From the NCBI GenBank assembly GCA_037043455.1, contig JAWPHD010001233.1:279133-343132 (forward strand): a stretch of DNA of 64,000 nucleotides, written 5' to 3'. Every line of letters begins with the position of its first letter. Position 1 is the first letter of the stretch. Shown one piece after another: positions 1-10,960 of this stretch. The position numbers were made by a program, and so were the translations under genes. The stretch is from Cyrtodaria siliqua. Its lineage: Eukaryota; Mollusca; Bivalvia; Adapedonta; Hiatellidae. The notes beneath the pieces were generated by a model. That model worked only from the letters and a program-made list of their open reading frames with translations. It was not told the origin of the DNA and searched no databases.

Positions 1-120
1 TTTTCCCTCATTTTTATGGAATTTTTATATATGGAAAAATGTGTAGTAGTAAAATCAATAAGAAAACAACAACAAAGCAAGCAATGTTTTTTTAATGATT
101 ACATATTGAACGGTTATTGA

Positions 121-470
121 CACTCATGAACAGACTCAATAAAACCTAGTCTGCCTTTTGGTCTCTTGTTTGTGTTTTCTGCTTCCAAATTTCAATATGT
201 ATTGATATCCACACTAACGTTTGCTCAACGTTGTGTGGCGGCTGTAAATAGTCGCCGCAACTACAAATCAGTAGAGTTGCCAGGGCGTGTCTCCTGATGT
301 GTGTAAACCTCAGTGTGCCTGGGCGTGTCTGATGGCATCGTGCATGATGTGTGAATAACACTTTACATTTTTCGAGCAATGGTGGTGTAACTATGAATTA
401 TGGACAGATTAAATAAAACGAAGTCTAGGATGGTATCTTGTATATTGGGTTTGTATATTTCTACGGGGAG
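121..470 (+). repeat. LTR-like dispersed repeat, two partial units in tandem
   Basis: Two related units start at about 121 and 391, about 268 bp apart. Each opens with a block of the form ATGAACAGACTCAATAAAAC, followed by AGTCT. An AATAAA polyadenylation motif therefore sits in the loop of a short AGACT/AGTCT hairpin, an arrangement known from the R region of some LTRs. Downstream is a shared GTTGTGTGGCGGCTGT block (231-246). The same blocks recur at 51.6-52.1 kb. The LTR assignment is inference, because I see no primer-binding site or internal retroelement genes here. Confidence 0.5.
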
Positions 471-864
471 TTTGAACATATTATTTAAGGCGAAGATACG
501 CATTTATATATATAACAAAACACATAGAAACAAGAAAACCGTTTTTATATCAGTTTTTTTTTCCAGAAGAATGGTAACACACAATTATATATAAACATCG
601 AATGTATCTTGCCGGAAGTGAAATAATCTTCTGTTTTGCTCAAATAGGTCAGTTAAACAAATAATAATAATATTTAAAATATGAAATATAGGATAACACA
701 TATGTCTTTAATTAGATATCAGAATGATGAACCGCTAGTTATTATGTTCCAAATAACGGAAATTGCCGAAGGACTTTAAGACTGTTTTTTTTTTATTTCC
801 AATGCACGTATAGTAGCAAGATTAAATTGGTTAAAGAAAATAATTGGACCGATTCAGATTATCA

Positions 865-1297
865 TTATTCAACACCTTCCCATCCGTTTGTGATGCTAAC
901 TTTTGATTCATCATCTTCTGTTGTGAAAATGACCCACGATTCGATTATTATGCTCAGTGGAATGGGATCTTCGTTGTACGACTGGAATAACTGTTGTATT
1001 ATCGCACCATTTTCTTGACCGTAGGCCTGGTAGGCGAAACTGTATTCTTGCTTAGAGATTGAGCCGTCCTTGTTTGTATCACAGATGTCCTTAAAGAGTA
1101 TTTTCATATATTTGGCGATCCGGTTAAGAAATTTCTGTTGATTGCGTGAAAATGTGGCATTTAAGGCCTTGACAAATTGTGATTCGGTCATGTCGATACC
1201 TATTGCGAAAATAAATTTTGTCCACCATTTGTCAAATTGTGCACGCACTTTCTCTGTTTTATCAGCGTCAAAATGATGTAACTTGGTAAATGTGGCA
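865..1297 (-). CDS. Secreted SCP-like EF-hand protein, terminal exon (exon 3)
   Basis: This is the last exon of a three-exon minus-strand gene (exons 9042-8981, 5303-5196, 1297-865; 200 residues in all). It follows a good acceptor (TTCTTTCAG, AG at 1299-1298) and encodes 143 residues before the stop. It holds one canonical EF-hand loop, DTNKDGSISKQE, with D, N, D, G, I, S and E at the Ca2+-coordinating positions. A degenerate EF-hand follows around SYNEDPIPL. The upstream part (FDKWWTKF, then IGIDMTESQF) matches the degenerate second hand of invertebrate sarcoplasmic calcium-binding proteins. SCPs normally buffer cytosolic Ca2+ in muscle and are about 180-200 residues long, so the length fits. 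The odd feature is the signal peptide in exon 1, which suggests an extracellular or ER/haemolymph role. The exon 2 to exon 3 junction is phase-consistent (AG + T = Ser). The family call is firm; the cell location is inferred. Confidence 0.88.
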
Positions 1298-1435
1298 CTG
1301 AAAGAACAAGAAAATGAACAAATACAATCATTATAATTCCATAAGCAAGGCATATTAACTCCTTATTTCTTACTAAACAAATGTACATGTATACATGTAA
1401 TCATAAGTTACATTATTTATAATTTATTAATGAGG

Positions 1436-1695
1436 TGGGTCGTCCGTGGCCTAGTGGTTAGAGTCTCTGCCTTGAGATCACTTGCCCCTCACCTCTGTAG
1501 CTTCGAGCCCTCAGGGGCCTAGGAATCTTTATTTGAGGAAGCTATACAGCTGGCTTACGGAACGTCGGTGATTCTACCACATAGACAATTACCTGGAGGG
1601 CACCTGGGGTCTTCCTCCACCAATGGAAGCTGGAAAGTCGCAATATGACCTTAGCTGTTGGTGTGATTATAAAACCCAATTCAGTTCAATTCACT
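1436..1695 (+). mobile_element. tRNA-derived SINE of the bivalve type
   Basis: The head is tRNA-like. An A-box-like block (GTGGCCTAGTGGTTAGAGTC, about 1446-1465) is followed by a B-box-like block (GCTTCGAGCCC, about 1500-1510). The body includes GGCACCTGGGGTCTTCCTCC, a block typical of bivalve SINEs, and the tail is CAATTCAGTTCAATTCAC. It is inserted in an intron, antisense to the host gene. The family resembles RUDI/CORE-type molluscan SINEs, but the exact family is not assigned. Confidence 0.8.
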
Positions 1696-1787
1696 ATAAG
1701 GTAATTCAACATATATGCTTAAGAAGAGGTCATACGGACAACAATACCTTAAATATGGGTTACATTCGTGCATTCTATATATATAGG

Positions 1788-1846
1788 TGTGTGTGTGTGT
1801 GTGTGTGTGCGTGTGTGTGTGCGCGCGAGTGTGTGTGTCTTTGTGT
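1788..1846. repeat. GT/GC microsatellite
   Basis: An interrupted (GT)n tract of about 55 bp with a GCGCGC interruption, in intron 2 of the EF-hand gene. Alternating purine-pyrimidine DNA of this kind can adopt Z-form. Confidence 0.9.
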
Positions 1847-2159
1847 GTTATACCTAGCTATTTATGGTACATGTACATGTATTTTAAATATGGTCCCAAT
1901 ACTTTAAAAGCGATCATATGTGAGGCGATCATGTCTTAATTATGTATTGTGGGAAGTTTGCTTTACTTATCAAAGCGTATGTATGTTACCAGTTGAAATT
2001 TTGGGATTTTTCGTATCCGCAGTTTTTTTAAAATAAAATTCGTTGTGGTAGTCACGTTATCGAGGACGGAAATCCGCTGTGACCGGTCGAGATACATGTA
2101 CATGTATTTTAAACCCGTCTTCGCGGAAATGTTGATGAGATCAAAAGGGTTTCATTAAT

Positions 2160-2470
2160 GATTAGAAACTTGACCTCGAATTTATGACCTTGACCTTGAA
2201 GTAAAAGTTAGGACTATTTCGTTCGCTAAACATTGATTTTTAAAACGTTATGAAAAGCTTGTTTAGATTGCGAGGATGTAATAAAGGTCAAGGTCATGAC
2301 TTAGCTTTTTGCGTGAACATAGCTTGTGGACAAAACTCCTTCCAGTCCAGACCGTTCGAGGTCAGAATATGAAACTGTGTAGGAAGCTTGTTGAGAAGGA
2401 GAGGATGTCAATACTTATCTGAAATTTAACCTTCACCTTTAGGTCAAGATCATTACTTAGTTTTAAAGTG
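2160..2470. promoter_or_regulatory. Cluster of nuclear-receptor-like half-sites
   Basis: TGACCTTGACCTTGAA (about 2185-2200), AAGGTCAAGGTCAT (about 2284-2297) and AGGTCAAGATCAT (about 2441-2453) contain the TCAAGGTCA core bound by monomeric receptors such as FTZ-F1/SF-1, ERR and ROR. Such runs are also common in dispersed molluscan repeats, so function is not established. Confidence 0.3.
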
Positions 2471-4319
2471 AAACCAACTTTTAAGGCTCTATTGCGTGTA
2501 CGACATATGTATCTAATTTATATGATATTTGCAAACTCCACATTTGATTAATGGTAGACTAACTGTTTTTTAAAGAGTTGGTATCACGCCTGCATTCGTT
2601 TATTTCTCATCTTTATTTGTTTAGTGCATGTGTGCTACATGTAACTATATCACAAGAACGTGTTATTACTTGTCTGTGTATGAAGCTGATATCCAAATGA
2701 ATAAAAAAGAAAACATTGTATGCTGCATATTTAGAACATGTTTGAAGTATGTATATGTAACCAATTGACCGTGACATTCACATATCGATGCAATAAATTT
2801 AGTTTGTTTAATTAGATAACTCGGACAAGGATTTGTTAATTGTTAATAATTAATTCCGTCAGACATGCGACCTATTTGTCTTACTCCATGCGGTACTGCA
2901 GATATACATCCTAATATTCAAACAGTATGTTGTTAGCTCATCATTTTCTTGTTACTCTTTCCCTAGATCTCATTCTCCGTATTTGGGTACGAGGATCACA
3001 TCTTGCCAAATGACGGAAGCTAATAAACGACGGGGTATGAAACATTCGGGAAAATATATGTGCGCATCTTTTTCATGCATTATCTCGGAATAAAGATTAA
3101 AACAGTATTCAAATAATGTATAATGCATTTGAACAGTCATTGTTTTACTTACATTTATATCTCAAATGAAACTTATGATAATTGGATTGCACAGTATAAT
3201 TAATTATTTTCCTCCTACGTCACTCGTGGCGCCTTGGGGAAGGGGCGTCCACAGGTCTAATATACAAAACATTCAGTTGCAGTATCATTTTTCTATTATT
3301 TGTTTATATACATTTGGCATATAATTATACTCGTCGAGGAAAAATGCAAAGCATATTAAACAATTTCATTATGTCAACAACAGAGGTGTGCCTAGATGAC
3401 GAATGGTCGGACTTATATCATTTGAGGTAAATATTTCCCTTAAATTAAATGTGACGATGATGATGGGATTGTACGTGATAAATAATATATTTGCACCAGA
3501 GTCAGCCATGGGACTCCAAGGTTGGACCAAACGTTCAAATACACAAAGATTGAAGAATAAAACAAATATATATATATTTTAATGTACAGTTTCATACGTA
3601 TAGAACCTATATAGTTATTTTTATGTTCAGAGGAACAACGAACTCGCAATACATACTGTGTTACAATTACATGTACAGTTGCATACTGGGTAAAAAGGTG
3701 AACATATAATTGTTTATCTCAAACTGACAAGCGTGACCAATGCGTGGGATTGTGCGATGGCGTGTTGGCTGTAGTTGTTAATCATTTGCTTACAGTGACG
3801 AATTAAAGAATAAGACAAGAACAAAAGTTAAATACTAAATGTAACATATTCGCTATCCTTCCAATCATTATATGCTACTCAAAGTATGCTCAGCACCGAC
3901 CCATTTTCGCATTTCACCAGAAATACCGTATTTTGTAGGGTGAATTACAAAATACACAAGACAAATGTTTTCTAATAATGTTTAGACAATAAAATAATGA
4001 ATTTTATATAAATTAATCGTAAAACAAAATCAATTGTGAGTATTCAAAAGGAAGCAAAAGGACGGTGTCGTTTGATGTTTGTCTCAAATCTTGTCTTGTC
4101 GTGCCCTCAGTGGTTTATTCTCTTGTTGCAATGGCTTCTGCCAAGTCACTGAGTAATTTCTTTGTGACTTTCTAGGCAACTTTTGTTTTTGTATTTATAT
4201 ATACACGAGCATCTTTATGTTTTACCTATATTGCCAATTAATGCTGCCTTGTTGGGTAGAGAATAGTTCATGGCGGAGATTTCTTTATTTACACTTTCGT
4301 CTCGTTTTACTGGGATGAC

Positions 4320-4575
4320 ATTAGGGTAAGTGTGAGGTTTGGTTCACCCTAGAACCTGGTTTAAACCCCCCCCCCCCCCCCCCCCCATCAACCTCTTTTG
4401 CCACTGACCGTTCCAAGGCGGTAGCCCTATTGTCAGCCCTGTTTGTTTGTGTGACGTCATTTTCCATTATTCCTTTTTAACATAGCCATTCATGTTTGTT
4501 GTTTTGCGTGTTTTGGGGTTACTGTGTGAAAGCTGCATTTTCTGTTCGACTTTTGTACTTATTGTTATGATGTTG
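4320..4575 (+). repeat. Dispersed repeat with AACCTGGTTTAAA motif, copy 1
   Basis: It shares the ordered blocks AGAACCTGGTTTAAA, GTTCCAA..GGTAGCCCT, TGTGA.GTCAT, GCGTGTTTTGG and CTGTTCGACTTTTGTA with 18862-19080. Copy 1 is interrupted by a run of 21 C residues (4366-4386). I see no coding capacity. Confidence 0.65.
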
Positions 4576-5195
4576 GTAAAACTAGCCAACGTCGATTGTC
4601 GAAGTGAAGTATTGGCTCTTAGCAAACTTTGAGTAGTACAAATTTAACACCATTCGTTCAAAAGCGTTGTTAGCAAGAATAAGGTTTAGTTTTTTTCAGA
4701 AGTCGTCCTGTTTTGCTATTGTCCGACGTAGTAGCCCTCTGTCTTTTGATTGGCAACGTTTCCATATACGACAAACGAAATTTCGCGAGACAATTAAACG
4801 GGAAAACGGTAAATAGTCGAAGTTACTTTAGTAGTTAATTTCAAAACAAACACGCGGTCGGTGTGATTTGTGTATCTTCGGTGAGTCTTATGTAGGTATG
4901 TAAATGCAGCAGTCATGTTTGAATGCATTGTGTAATGCCTCAAGGAAGCTCGACCTAAGACGACTACAGAGTAGTAACTCTGAAGGCATAAACACAAACA
5001 AGAGCTACATGTTATGTATGCACGTGGGCAATTTCCCTTTCAGTGCTCATTGTATTTTAGGTTTTGTGTTTGTGCAAACTATTCATAGTCATTCGTAGCA
5101 GTGGCTATATTAATATTTTCAATACTTAGAGTAGGGCATATTTACTGGATTCCTATGTAACTTTTCAGCTATAAATAACTAAAGATGGCATATAC

Positions 5196-5303
5196 CTTGT
5201 CTTCTCTTTGTCAGCTAATGAAATTATTCCATCGTGGTTCACGTCCGTGGTCTTGTACCAGGTCTTCCAATGTGATATCAGAAATTCGTTCGCCGCTTCG
5301 GTG
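5196..5303 (-). CDS. Secreted SCP-like EF-hand protein, exon 2
   Basis: The exon is 108 nt. The acceptor is TTGTATTCTAG (ending at 5304) and the donor is AG|GTATATG (5196/5195). It encodes 35 full codons, from TEAANEF to KEKT, including the EF-hand loop DVNHDGIISLAD with D1, N3, D5, G6, I8, S9 and D12. The HWKTWYKTTD helix before it is typical of the first hand of invertebrate SCPs. Its first base completes a Cys codon with exon 1 (TG + C), and its last two bases complete a Ser codon with exon 3 (AG + T), so both junctions keep the frame. The exon was found by eye from the motif and splice sites. It has no ATG of its own. Confidence 0.82.
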
Positions 5304-5797
5304 CTAGAATACAAATAAAGTTGAAAGATTGAAAGATAAAGGAATTCGATAAAGCAACAGACAATTTACCAATACAAAAGTGTATCATGAGACACATGCA
5401 CAAGCGACTATCTAATATACCGTAGAATATACATCTTTGCTCCTCAGACTATTGTACTCAGACTATTGTCGTAACACGAAGGAATAATATTGGCAAAGAC
5501 TTGCAGCCATTAAAAATACATGTTGCGTTTGTATGTTGTTCACAGTTGATTCATTTTAATCCCCATTCCGTGGTATGAATATTGCGTTCGGACTATACTC
5601 TGTATTGGAATACGTGTTGGTTTAAACTTTAAAATGAAATGTCAAGTATATATGGTATGGCAAATATACACAACCAAAATAAATTAAATTATAAGTCCAC
5701 CTCTAAAGTACTACAAAACTGCGTCTTGTATCATGAAGGTACTGACATCCAAATGTTTCTGCGTGGAATGTTTACATCTAATTAAAATACCACATTT

Positions 5798-6060
5798 CTT
5801 CCTCTTCTTTTTCTTCTTCTTCTTCTTCTTCTTCTTCTTCTTCTTCTTCTTCTTCTTCTTCTTCTTCTTCTTCTTCTTCTTCTTCTTCTTCTTCTTCTTT
5901 TTCTTCTTCTTCTTTTTTTCTTCTTCTTCTTCTTCTTTTTCTTCTTCTTCTTCTTCTTCTTCTTCTTCTTCTTCTTCTTCTTCTTCTTCTTCTTCTACAT
6001 CTTCTTCTTTATTGACTAGTCTTCCTCCTCCTCTTCTTCTTCTACATCTTCTTCTTCAAT
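5798..6060 (+). repeat. Large TTC/GAA microsatellite
   Basis: About 260 bp of nearly uninterrupted TTC (GAA on the coding strand of the EF-hand gene) with a few T insertions. Long homopurine-homopyrimidine tracts of this sort can form triplex (H-DNA). The apparent poly-Phe/poly-Ser reading frame across it is an artefact. Confidence 0.95.
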
Positions 6061-6769
6061 GACTAACCTTCTTCTTCTTAATTGACTAGGGATCTATTGA
6101 TGAGCCTCAGTGCAACATGCGGTAGTTATTTAGGTTTAATACACTATACTGTATTATATTAATTTGAAATGCCATCAATGTTTATCAAATGTTTATTTAC
6201 GACGATCATATTTAAGTGTTGATTCATTATGCTAATGTCATAAGTTACATAAACATACGGCCGAACATTAGTTTCCCAGACGGTCTGTGTTATTATGCTG
6301 TGAACCCTTTTCAGAAATGAAAGGAACATGACAGGTGTTCTGGACAATTAAACTATAGGTATACACCTTATCTTTAAAACGTATAATTATAACATGCAGG
6401 CGTCATTAGTAGCAGTGGAATAAAACGTGATTCGTCCTTTGTTAATCTAACCCGTTTATATGATAGATGTTTCATATAAACAACAGGTAAAATATTAAAA
6501 TCGATGTACATTGGAAGGAATGTAGTCGTTTTATTGATTTTATTTTGTGTTCAGTAGAAAACAAGAAGATAATGCTCTTTAATATGTAGCATACATATAT
6601 TTGTATTTCGTCTCTTGCTCCCATATATAAACTCAACACACGGCATAGTTGTCAGATCTCCTTCATTTTTATATTTTATCTCAGGAAAGTATACACCAAT
6701 GAGACAGGATTCAGGCCACATAAATACATAGGCTTGACTTTGCATAAATTCAAATATGAGCCGAAATAT

Positions 6770-7285
6770 TGTTTTGATAAAAGTAGATATAAATATGTCA
6801 AACATGACCACAGTCAACCAAATACACGTACAGAAATAAGCAATGATTACAGAGAAGAATAAACAGCAAGATATGGTATCACACACCTAAAAGGGATGAC
6901 AATAGAGCTACCGCATTGGAACAGCATCTTGCGGCTAATATGCACTACTAATGTTTAACATAGAAAATGTATTTAGTGTCACATGAAAAAATTACAACTT
7001 TAAAGGTGTCTTAATAATACATGTAGTTCTTAAAACACTTTAAACCATACTTTGGATAAATATTCTTGTTTATTCGCGTTGTTGACGGCGCCCTTGCTTA
7101 TATTATAAATGTATCACTAAACACATTTTTTCCAGAATTAATATCTTTGTTTCTTAGACGATTTTCAAAAGTACGGTTTCTTGTTTACCATTTTAAAATT
7201 CCATTTCTCAGATATATAACTGACTTAGGCACTACGCAAATAGTGTAAAATACCGTTCATTTATTTTTCTCAAACAATAATCTTC
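6770..7285. repeat. Segmental duplication, copy 1
   Basis: About 500 bp that match 8035-8905 in the same order and orientation. Landmarks are ACCACAGTCAACCAAATACA, CTAAAAGGGATG.CAATAGAG, GTATTTAGTGTCACATGAAA, CGTTGTTGACGG, and TTTCAAAAGTACGGTTTCTT near the right end. The unit has only one copy of the short motifs that are expanded in copy 2. Confidence 0.85.
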
Positions 7286-7619
7286 AACTGTCGCTTCGAG
7301 TAATACGTCAACATGTGATAACATGACTTACTTTATTTTGAAATGATGTCTCGTGTGCCATTTTTAGATTAATGGACAATTCTATGGACAAATGTATTTA
7401 ACATATAAAAACAAAACATCTTCGAGTAAAATTGTACTAAACTTTTCGAATATAAAGGGCACTATTTCTGCCAAATAAATATTGTTTCTGATATTATGTT
7501 CACATCAATGGTGTTGAACTAATGTCATCTATTATATCATTGAAATTGTTCATTCCTATAATATGCATTTGTATGAACATTTCAATTAACCATACCCAAT
7601 CCATTTTGGATTTTCTTTT

Positions 7620-8059
7620 CAAAGATGGCTGACCAATAATCCTTAACATTCTTCATGTAAACTCTATATTTATCTAATTCAAGAAATCGATATCGATAAT
7701 CAGTTTACGTTTTTCGTTTGATCTATATATAAATTCTGCAATGGATAAGATATCTTTAGTATTTGTACATGACATCAGATGATAAACCATATTCAAAGAT
7801 CTGTCAACCAGCCAATGTGCTCTGAAAAAAATAGACTTCGATATATCTCATATTCTCTACACTCCATTATAAAGTGAAATTCATCTTCAATTACTGATAT
7901 ATTTCGAACATAACATAAAGGACACAACCTCATATTTCTTTCTATATTTAAATGTCTACCCTTTTCAATAGCTAAATTATGAAAAGAACATCGAAATCTA
8001 GATAGAGAACTTCTTGGTATATAGGGGTAGATATAAATGTCAAACATGAAATGTAGCAT
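7620..8059 (-). pseudogene. LINE ORF2 C-terminal relic
   Basis: The minus-strand frame 8059-7793 encodes a segment typical of the region after reverse transcriptase in invertebrate LINEs. It starts with a Leu/Arg-rich stretch (SLSRFRCSFHNLAIEKGRH) and then has a zinc-knuckle-like CPLC...IEDEFHFIMEC motif and YRSLFF. Past the stop at 7793, further related residues seem to continue to about 7620, ending in an IDFLN-type terminus. Endonuclease and RT core are absent, so this is a 5'-truncated dead copy. It lies between the two copies of the local segmental duplication. Confidence 0.7.
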
Positions 8060-8905
8060 TCAAGGACCAACGCCAACCAAATACACGCACAGAAATAAGC
8101 TATGATTACAGACGAGGACCACAGTCAACCAAATACACGCACAGAAATAAGCAATAATTACAGACGAGGACCACAGTCAACCAAATACACGCACAGAAAT
8201 AAGCAATAATTACAGAGAGGAACAAACAGCAAGATATGATATCACACCCCTAAAAGGGATGGCAATAGAGCTACCGCATTGGAACACCATCTTATCGCTA
8301 ACCTGCACTCATATTGGAACACCATTTTATAGATAACCTGCACTCATATTGGAACACCATCTTATCGATAACCTGCACTCATATTGGTACACCATCTTAT
8401 CGCTAACATGCACTCAGATAACCTGCACTCATATTGAAACACCATCTTATCGATAACCTGCACTCATATTGGAACACCATCTTATCGACAACCTGCACTC
8501 ATATTGGAACACCATCTTATCGCTAACTTGCACTCATATTGGAACACCATTTTATCGCTAATATGCACTCCTAATGTTTTACACAGAGAATGTATTTAGT
8601 GTCACATGAAAAAATTAAAACAAATTTAAAGGTGTCTTAATAATACATTTACTTTTAACCATACTTTGGATAAACATTCTTGTTTATCTATCGTTGTTGA
8701 CGGCTCACTTGCCTATGTTGTAAATGTATCATTAACATTTTCTTTCCAGAATTAATATCTTTGATTATTAGCCGATTTTCAAAAGTACGGTTTCTTGTTT
8801 ACCATTTTAAAATTCCATTTTTCAGATATATAACTGATTTAGGCACTATGCAAATAGTGTAAAATGCCGAACATTTATTTTTCTCAAACAATAATCCTCA
8901 ACGTT
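8035..8905. repeat. Segmental duplication, copy 2, with internal expansions
   Basis: Homologous to 6770-7285 but longer, because two internal motifs were amplified: a ~52-bp unit containing CACAGTCAACCAAATACACG (about 3 copies, 8078-8225) and a 35-bp unit ATTGGAACACCATCTTATCG plus ATAACCTGCACTCAT (about 8 copies, 8275-8565). The right part (8580-8905) is collinear with copy 1 at roughly 90% identity by eye. Confidence 0.85.
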
Positions 8906-8980
8906 TTACGAAAATCATTATTAAATTTTATATACATATTGCATCCATCATGTCAAATATCAAAGTAAGACTGTATTTAC

Positions 8981-9042
8981 CAAAATCCTCCATTGAAAAC
9001 AGTTGCAAGTGCGACAGTCAGGATAACGATTGACAACTTCAT
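8981..9042 (-). CDS. Secreted SCP-like EF-hand protein, exon 1 (signal peptide)
   Basis: The ATG is at 9042-9040. The first 20 residues, MKLSIVILTVALATVFNGGF, have the form of a cleavable signal peptide: a Lys at position 2, a hydrophobic core, and small residues near the end. The donor is TG|GTAAATAC at 8981/8980. The two trailing bases join the first base of exon 2 to make Cys. The exon is 3.7 kb from exon 2, and the assignment rests on phase match, a proper donor and the start of the protein. Upstream on the minus strand there are weak TATA-like stretches (CTATTTAAC near 9100, CCTTTATATG near 9125) within about 90 bp of the ATG. An alternative non-secretory first exon cannot be excluded. 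Confidence 0.65.
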
Positions 9043-9990
9043 GATTGCAGCGATCAAATGTGACTAACCAAACACGTGTTGTTCCACCGTCATACATGTT
9101 AAATAGTCACACACCACGTGACATATAAAGGCCCTGAACGCTACATAATTGTAAATCTCACATACATTTCAAGTTTTATTTTATATATCCATATGTCAAT
9201 GTCACGAGATAACATATTTAATTTATCAGATTGATTGTGAGACGATTGTCACGTGACAAATGAACTGCTCCATGGAGAGGGAAAGATATGTATATGTAGA
9301 TCACGTAATCAATTCCTAATTGTTCACTAACGTGTTTGTTTGCACATCAAATTTAGTCATGTTCACTTTGTCCATATTATAGTTTCGTTCAGTGTTGTTG
9401 GAGATTTTAAAGCCTATATATTGCTGAAAACAATTAACTAAGAGGAATCAAACAAGCAATGATACCACTTTCTCAAAAGCAGGTATAGCATCAATATTGG
9501 ATTTTCAAAATGTCTGCATGTACATGTAAAACCCTATTAAACCATATCTCAGCAATCATCTTTTATATCTTCACATCTTAAGAGGAAAGAAATATTCGTC
9601 CATAACCAATACAGCTGATTTCTAGCTGTACGAGTAACACATTGATCAAACAACACTTGTTCACATTACGTGTTTATACTTATCTATTTAGACAATACAT
9701 TATCAAAGAGAGTATTTCGCATTTAATGCCCAGATGATGAAGGCATACAAAGAGTGCGTGGCAGAATGGATAATTGGTGTAATAGCTAATGACAGGGCGG
9801 CCACAGAAGCTGAAAAACGGGCAAATGATGGATAATTGGTGTAATAGCTAGTGGCAGGGCGGCCACAGTCGCTGAAAAAAGTGGAAATTGCAAATAAAAT
9901 TCTCTGATGGAAGAAATTATAGAATTTGTAAAACATACACAAATCTGGGGAAATCAGAGAATTTAATTTCTGCACAGTATACACACCATA
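9043..9990. other. Upstream flank of the EF-hand gene; mostly featureless
   Basis: AT-rich noncoding sequence that should hold the promoter of the minus-strand EF-hand gene. The only structure is a 62-bp direct duplication (about 9764-9890) containing GGATAATTGGTGTAATAGCT and CAGGGCGGCCACAG. Confidence 0.5.
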
Positions 9991-10029
9991 AATATTAATG
10001 TTGCAGTTGTAATTGGCACTCTTCGGGAA

Positions 10030-10960
10030 GAAAAAAACAAGTTAAACTTAGATATATAAAACCATGATAATGAATCTCGGAGTGACATGTTGATTGATGA
10101 TATGCACAGATTTCGGTCAGTGCCAACAAAACGCGAATCTCACAGTGGCATGTTGACTGATGACATGCACAGATCATGGCCAGAACCAGCATGAGGATGA
10201 ATCTCGGAGTGGCATGTTGACTGATGACATGCACAGATATCGGCCAGTGCCAGCATGGCGATGAATCTAAAAGTGGCATGTTTACTGATGACATGCACAG
10301 AACTCGGTCAGTGCCAGCTTGATGATGAATCTCGGAGTGACATGTAGACTTATGACATGCACAGATTTTGGCCAGTGCAAGCATGATGATGAATCTCGAA
10401 GTGGCATGTTTGACTGATGACATGCACAGATCATGGCTAGTGCGAGCATGAGGATGAATCTCGGAGTGGCATGTTGACTGATGACATCCACAGATCTCGG
10501 TCAGTGCCAGCATGTTGATGAATCACGAAGTGGCATGTTGACTGATGACGTCAATAGTTTTCGGACAGTTCCAGCATGGCGATGAATCTAGAAGTGGCAT
10601 GTTGACTGATGACATGCACAGATCTCGGTCAGTGCCAGTATGATGATGAATCTCGGAGTGACATGTTGACTTGATGACATGTACAGATCTCGGCACGTGT
10701 CAGCATAACTATTAATTTCGAAGTGGCAAGTTGACTGATGACATACACACAACTCGGTAAATGTCACAATGATGATGAATGTCGAAGTGACATTTTGACA
10801 GATGACATCCACAGAGCTCGGTCAGTGCCAGCATGATGATGAATCTTGAAGTGGCATGTTGACTGATGACATCAACAGATCTATGCCTGTGCCAGCATCA
10901 TGATGAATTACGAAGTGGCATGTTGACTGATGACATCCACAGATAGCTGCCAGTGCCAGT
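10030..10960. repeat. 64-bp minisatellite
   Basis: About 14-15 tandem copies, period 64 bp. The consensus includes GATGAATCTCGGAGTGGCAT, GTTGACTGATGACATGCACA and CTCGGTCAGTGCCAGCATG. The period is not a multiple of 3, yet the minus strand stays open for 172 codons because the unit has few stops. I treat that frame as spurious. Divergence is moderate throughout. Confidence 0.95.

Larger units (their letters stand above)
1298..5195 (-). other. Intron 2 of the EF-hand gene
   Basis: A GT...AG intron: the donor is GTATATG at 5195 and the acceptor ends at 1298. It contains a SINE, a GT microsatellite (about 1788-1846), a region rich in AGGTCA-type half-sites (2160-2470), a 21-base C run (4366-4386) and a dispersed repeat copy (4320-4575). 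No other convincing exon is visible between the two exons. Confidence 0.75.
5304..8980 (-). other. Intron 1 of the EF-hand gene
   Basis: The donor is GTAAATAC at 8980 and the acceptor ends at 5304. It carries the TTC tract, two copies of a segmental duplication, two short arrays and a LINE relic, described separately. From 6070 to 6770 I see only unique AT-rich sequence, apart from AGACAGGTGTTCTGGACAAT-like DNA at about 6325-6350 that recurs near 20100. Confidence 0.7.

Noticed and set aside
5733..6062. Poly-Phe/poly-Ser ORF
   Set aside because: Translation of a TTC microsatellite.
8275..8565. Possible CRISPR-like array (35-bp repeats)
   Set aside because: The units are contiguous with no unique spacers, and the sequence context is eukaryotic. 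The same holds for the 32-bp array at 50.5 kb.
9995..10513. 172-codon minus-strand ORF (repeated CHQSTCHSEIH)
   Set aside because: It lies wholly inside the 64-bp minisatellite, whose period shifts the frame at each unit. No start context or domain.
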